NCBI GenBank assembly: GCA_964600595.1
Contig: CAZRKL010000119.1
Coordinates: forward strand, 1 to 7,959
DNA: 7,959 nt
Source of the DNA: DAIOEK01 sp964600595
Lineage (GTDB): Bacteria; Chloroflexota; Anaerolineae; Anaerolineales; Anaerolineaceae
Direction of reading: 5' to 3'
In this document: positions 5,039 through 7,959 of the stretch, in pieces
Layout: every line of letters begins with the position of its first letter
How positions within the stretch are numbered: position 1 is the stretch's first letter
The notes under the pieces: model-generated
What the model saw: only the letters and a program-made list of their open reading frames with translations
What the model was told of the DNA's origin: nothing
Database searches by the model: none
Translations under genes and position numbers: made by a program

Positions 5039-7869
5039 TTCTCATCCTCTTGATCAGCGAGAATATCTCCAAATTTCTTTTTCTCTGGAGAGAAGAGGAA
5101 TTTGGTCGCCTCGGCCGCGATGGAAGGCACAAACAGAAGCGGGACGATTTGTGACCATTGCTCCCACCCGAGCGGAATGGTATTAAACACAGTGTTTAAT
5201 CCGGGCAGGTAAACCACTCCCATAACCAGCACGAAGGATGATAAAACTGCCACATTCATCCATTTATTGGTAAACACACCGATCTTCATAATTGGGTAGT
5301 ATTCAGATCTGGCGGTGAATGCCCGAACCAGTTCCGAAAGGCTTAATGTTACAAAAGCCATCGTCTCAGCAAATTCAATATTCTCAGGGAATGTTTTCAT
5401 TCCAATGTAAAAAGCGCCCAGGGTGACGGCTGTGATTGCAACCGTTTGAATGGCAATACCGATCCACATGAAGCGGTTGATTATATTTTCTTTGGGCGGA
5501 CGGGGCGGCTGCTGCATAATATCCGGGTCACCCTTTTCTGTACCCAGCGCCAGCGCTGGTGCGCCATCGGTCAAGAGGTTTAACCAGAGAAGCTGGATTG
5601 CGGTGAGAGGCGCTGGCCAGCCAACCAGGGTCGCCAGGAAAATAATCATGATTTCAGCCATGTTGCAGGAAATCAGATAATACACAAACTTGCGGATATT
5701 ACTGTAAATTACCCGCCCCTGTTCCACCGCGGAGACAATGCTGACATAATTATCATCCGTCAGAACCATATCGGCGGTTTCTTTGGCTACATCCGTACCG
5801 GTGATACCCATCGCCACGCCGATGTCTGCCATTTTTATAGCAGGCGCATCATTCACACCATCACCTGTCATGGCGACCACTTCACTATTAGCCCGCAGGG
5901 CTTCTACGATCTTCATCTTGTGTTCCGGAGAAACGCGGGCGTACACATCGGTCAGTTTCACTTCTTCACGCATCTCTTCCGCGGTCAGCTCGTGGATATC
6001 GGCACCGGTCTTCACCCGATGTCCCCTGCCAAGCAAGCCAATCGATTCCGCAATTGCCCTGGCGGTATTGGGGTAGTCACCGGTGATCATAATGGTACGG
6101 ATACCCGCTTCCTTCGCTTTCAATAGCGCGGGTTTCACTTCCAGACGCGGCGGATCGATCATCCCAACCAGACCCGCAAAAACCAGGTCCTTCTCCAGAG
6201 ACTTGCTTTCAATCTCGCCCGGTTTGACCGGAACCAACCGAAAAGCTAACCCTAAAACCCGCAGGGCGGAACCCGTCATCGTATCATTGGCTTCAATAAT
6301 CTTTACGCGCATTTCATCGGTAAGTTCCGCAGTGGATTTGTCATCCATCTTCTGATAATGCGTGCAGAGCTTGAGTACCTCATCTGGGGCGCCTTTCACA
6401 GCGATGGCGTACCATTGTTTTTTCTCATCGCCATAAATCGGAGAGATGTCTTCAGATTTCGGCGATTGGATGGCGTGGACAGTAACCATACGTTTTCGCA
6501 CAGAATCGAACGGGATTTCATCTTCGCGCGGGTATGCAGACAAAACATGATCGATGGTTGCCCCAGCCTTGGCAGCTGCCACCAGCAGCGCACCTTCGGT
6601 TGGATCACCCACCATGCGGAAGGATGTTCCATCGCCGCCTTTTTCAAGGAGAGCATCATTGTTCAGTACGCTCACCCAGAGCGCCGTGGAAACCGCCGGG
6701 TAATCTTTGAGGTCAACCGTCTTGCCGTCTAGAGAGAACTCACCTACGGGAGAGTATCCTGACCCAGAAATATCCAGAAAACGACCATCCACCCAAATAC
6801 GGGTGACTGTCATCTCATTCTGGGTGAGGGTGCCGGTTTTATCTGAGCAGATCACTGTTGCCGAGCCAAGTGTCTCGACTGATGCCAGCTTGCGGATCAG
6901 CGCGTTTCGTTTGACCATCTCGCGCATACCCAGCGCGAGGGAAATTGTAACGATGGCGGGCAATCCTTCAGGAACCGCGGCAATTGCCAGCGATACCGCG
7001 ATCATGAAGGTATCCACGATCGCCTGCAGGTCTGCATGATTTCTAATAACACCCACAGCAAATACAAGCGCGCATATACCCAGCGCGCCAATACCCAGCA
7101 ATTTTCCCAGTTCTTCCAGACGCCGTTGCAGGGGGGTCTCTTCCATGCCGACTGATTGCAGCATGGTGGCGATCAATCCCAATTGGGTATTCATGCCTGT
7201 ACTGACGACAATGCCTTTTCCGCGACCGTAAGAGATGAGTGTGCCCATGAACGCGGTGTTCTTGCGGTCACCCAGGGGAATCTCGCTATCCAGCGCATCG
7301 ACGGCCACTTTTTGCACTGGCAGTGATTCACCGGTGAGGGCGGCTTCTTCTACTTTCAGGTTTACCGCCTCCACCAGGCGGATATCCGCCGGTACATAAT
7401 TCCCCGCCTCCAGGAAGATTACATCACCTGGCACCAGCTGTGGTGCCGGGATGGAGATTCTTTTTCCATCGCGTAGAATCTGCGCTTCAGGCGCCGCCAA
7501 TTTCTTCAAGGCTGCCAGAGCCTGTTCCGCCCGGCTTTCTTGAACCACCCCCAACACAGCGTTGAGAATCACAATCGCAATGATCGCGCCGGCTTCCACG
7601 TATTCGCCCATGAGGGCTGAAATAATTGATGCAACGATCAGGAGGATGATGACAAAACTTTTCAGCTGATCGAGAACCATGCGGAGGAACCCGGGTCGGG
7701 GAGCTTCCTGCAATTGGTTGGGCCCACATTCATTTATTCTTTTTTGCGCTTCGGCGCTATCGAGACCGGTTTGTAGTTGTGTATTAAGTTTGGTAACAAC
7801 TTCTTCCTGGCTGAGAGAATGCCAGGATACCTGCAGATCGGGAAGGATGTCATTTTTTCCTGTGAGCAC
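5035..7869 (-). CDS. P-type calcium-transporting ATPase, SERCA-like (type IIA)
   Basis: A 944-residue pump that should export Ca2+ from the cytoplasm using ATP. Order: N-terminal cation-ATPase domain (about 15-60); helices M1-M2 (68-108); actuator domain with TGES at 179-182; M3-M4 (256-312) with PEGLP (300-304); the phosphorylated aspartate D343 in SDKTGT; the nucleotide domain with F454 in FDSVRKRM and K492 in KGAPDE; TGDGVND (668-674); then six C-terminal helices (727-922). By comparison with SERCA, side-chain ligands of both calcium sites are kept: E301, N736 and E739 in M5, N764, T767 and D768 in M6 (NLLTDG), and E846 in M8. This suggests two Ca2+ per cycle, unlike PMCA and Listeria LMCA1, which bind one. 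Start is GTG (complement of 7867-7869) with GGAGA six bases upstream. No phospholamban-like partner or calmodulin tail is visible. It converges on rnhB with overlapping stops. Confidence 0.95.
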   Translation of the reverse strand: MLTGKNDILPDLQVSWHSLSQEEVVTKLNTQLQTGLDSAEAQKRINECGPNQLQEAPRPGFLRMVLDQLKSFVIILLIVASIISALMGEYVEAGAIIAIVILNAVLGVVQESRAEQALAALKKLAAPEAQILRDGKRISIPAPQLVPGDVIFLEAGNYVPADIRLVEAVNLKVEEAALTGESLPVQKVAVDALDSEIPLGDRKNTAFMGTLISYGRGKGIVVSTGMNTQLGLIATMLQSVGMEETPLQRRLEELGKLLGIGALGICALVFAVGVIRNHADLQAIVDTFMIAVSLAIAAVPEGLPAIVTISLALGMREMVKRNALIRKLASVETLGSATVICSDKTGTLTQNEMTVTRIWVDGRFLDISGSGYSPVGEFSLDGKTVDLKDYPAVSTALWVSVLNNDALLEKGGDGTSFRMVGDPTEGALLVAAAKAGATIDHVLSAYPREDEIPFDSVRKRMVTVHAIQSPKSEDISPIYGDEKKQWYAIAVKGAPDEVLKLCTHYQKMDDKSTAELTDEMRVKIIEANDTMTGSALRVLGLAFRLVPVKPGEIESKSLEKDLVFAGLVGMIDPPRLEVKPALLKAKEAGIRTIMITGDYPNTARAIAESIGLLGRGHRVKTGADIHELTAEEMREEVKLTDVYARVSPEHKMKIVEALRANSEVVAMTGDGVNDAPAIKMADIGVAMGITGTDVAKETADMVLTDDNYVSIVSAVEQGRVIYSNIRKFVYYLISCNMAEIMIIFLATLVGWPAPLTAIQLLWLNLLTDGAPALALGTEKGDPDIMQQPPRPPKENIINRFMWIGIAIQTVAITAVTLGAFYIGMKTFPENIEFAETMAFVTLSLSELVRAFTARSEYYPIMKIGVFTNKWMNVAVLSSFVLVMGVVYLPGLNTVFNTIPLGWEQWSQIVPLLFVPSIAAEATKFLFSPEKKKFGDILADQEDEN

Positions 7870-7875
7870 TGTCTG

Positions 7876-7880
7876 TCTCC
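7876..7880 (-). promoter_or_regulatory. Ribosome binding site deciding the ATPase GTG start
   Basis: GGAGA on the minus strand lies six bases before GTG. The nearest ATG downstream on the strand (inside the codons after GTG) is out of frame, so GTG is the only well-supported start near the beginning of the conserved N-terminal domain. Confidence 0.65.
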
Positions 7881-7902
7881 TGCGTGCAGAATGTCAGAAT
7901 AA

Positions 7903-7940
7903 TAGGATAATATCATAATTAATATTTTGCATTTATCCTA
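7903..7940. repeat. 8-bp inverted repeat over the ATPase promoter, possible operator
   Basis: Perfect arms TAGGATAA (7903-7910) and TTATCCTA (7933-7940) are separated by 22 bp, with starts 30 bp apart, close to three helical turns. The arms fall on the expected -35 and -10 positions of the ATPase promoter, so a regulator bound to both would block RNA polymerase. The spacer is AT-rich and the repeat has no T-run, so a terminator is unlikely. Confidence 0.4.
7907..7915 (-). promoter_or_regulatory. Extended -10 promoter element of the ATPase gene
   Basis: On the minus strand, TGA-TATTAT (5 of 6 to TATAAT, with the TGn extension) would start transcription near 7900, about 30 bases before GTG. 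No good -35 hexamer lies 16-18 bp upstream; the inverted-repeat arm occupies that place, which may mean an activator or a weak regulated promoter. Confidence 0.4.
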
Positions 7941-7959
7941 ATCGACTATGAAAAATGTA

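Noticed and set aside
7734..7916. 60-residue minus-strand frame starting at an ATG at 7916.
   Set aside because: Overlaps the ATPase start in another frame and lacks family features; a shadow.
1..7959. Mobile element, phage, toxin-antitoxin, defence system or CRISPR array.
   Set aside because: All coding space is filled by recognisable housekeeping-type genes plus one small unknown; no transposase, integrase, direct-repeat array or tRNA was seen.

Overview
This window looks like ordinary bacterial chromosome with intermediate base composition. It holds eight protein genes, no RNA gene, no mobile element and no CRISPR array. Several features fit the Chloroflexota, especially Anaerolineae-type genomes: a lipoprotein with a Thr/Pro-rich linker and two LysM repeats, a stand-alone dolichyl-phosphate-glucose-synthase-like GT2 enzyme, and the style of the RNase HII N-terminus. 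No marker gene is present, so this assignment is an inference from protein style only.

Left block (55-2231, minus strand): three genes are read leftwards in the order LysM lipoprotein, NUDIX ADP-ribose pyrophosphatase, YhhN-like membrane protein. The gaps are 74 and 66 bp, so they may form one operon. It would start at a good promoter (TTGACG, 17 bp, TGc-TATCCT) near 2277-2305. A strong hairpin sits between the first two genes. Beyond the last stop codon, at the extreme left edge, lies a full-consensus sigma-70 promoter pointing out of the window. It must serve a gene not visible here.

Middle block (2424-5038, plus strand): a formate/nitrite-type channel (FNT family) is transcribed divergently from the lipoprotein. 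Its own promoter overlaps an imperfect palindrome. After an 84-bp gap come an unrecognised 103-residue protein, a GT2 glycosyltransferase and RNase HII. These three are packed tightly (13-bp gap, then a 17-bp overlap) and are probably co-transcribed.

Right block (5035-7869, minus strand): one large SERCA-like P-type Ca2+ ATPase converges on rnhB, and the two stop codons overlap by 4 bp. It starts with GTG behind a clear ribosome binding site. Its promoter region carries an 8-bp inverted repeat spanning the -35 and -10 positions.

The genes do not form one recognisable pathway. They cover small-ion transport (FNT, Ca2+ ATPase), nucleotide-sugar clean-up (NUDIX), envelope components (LysM lipoprotein, lipid-linked sugar synthesis, YhhN-like protein) and DNA maintenance (RNase HII). 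I found no convincing new multi-gene system. The items most worth a second look are the regulatory inverted repeats, the intercistronic hairpin, the unknown 103-residue protein and the altered acidic site of the YhhN-like protein.
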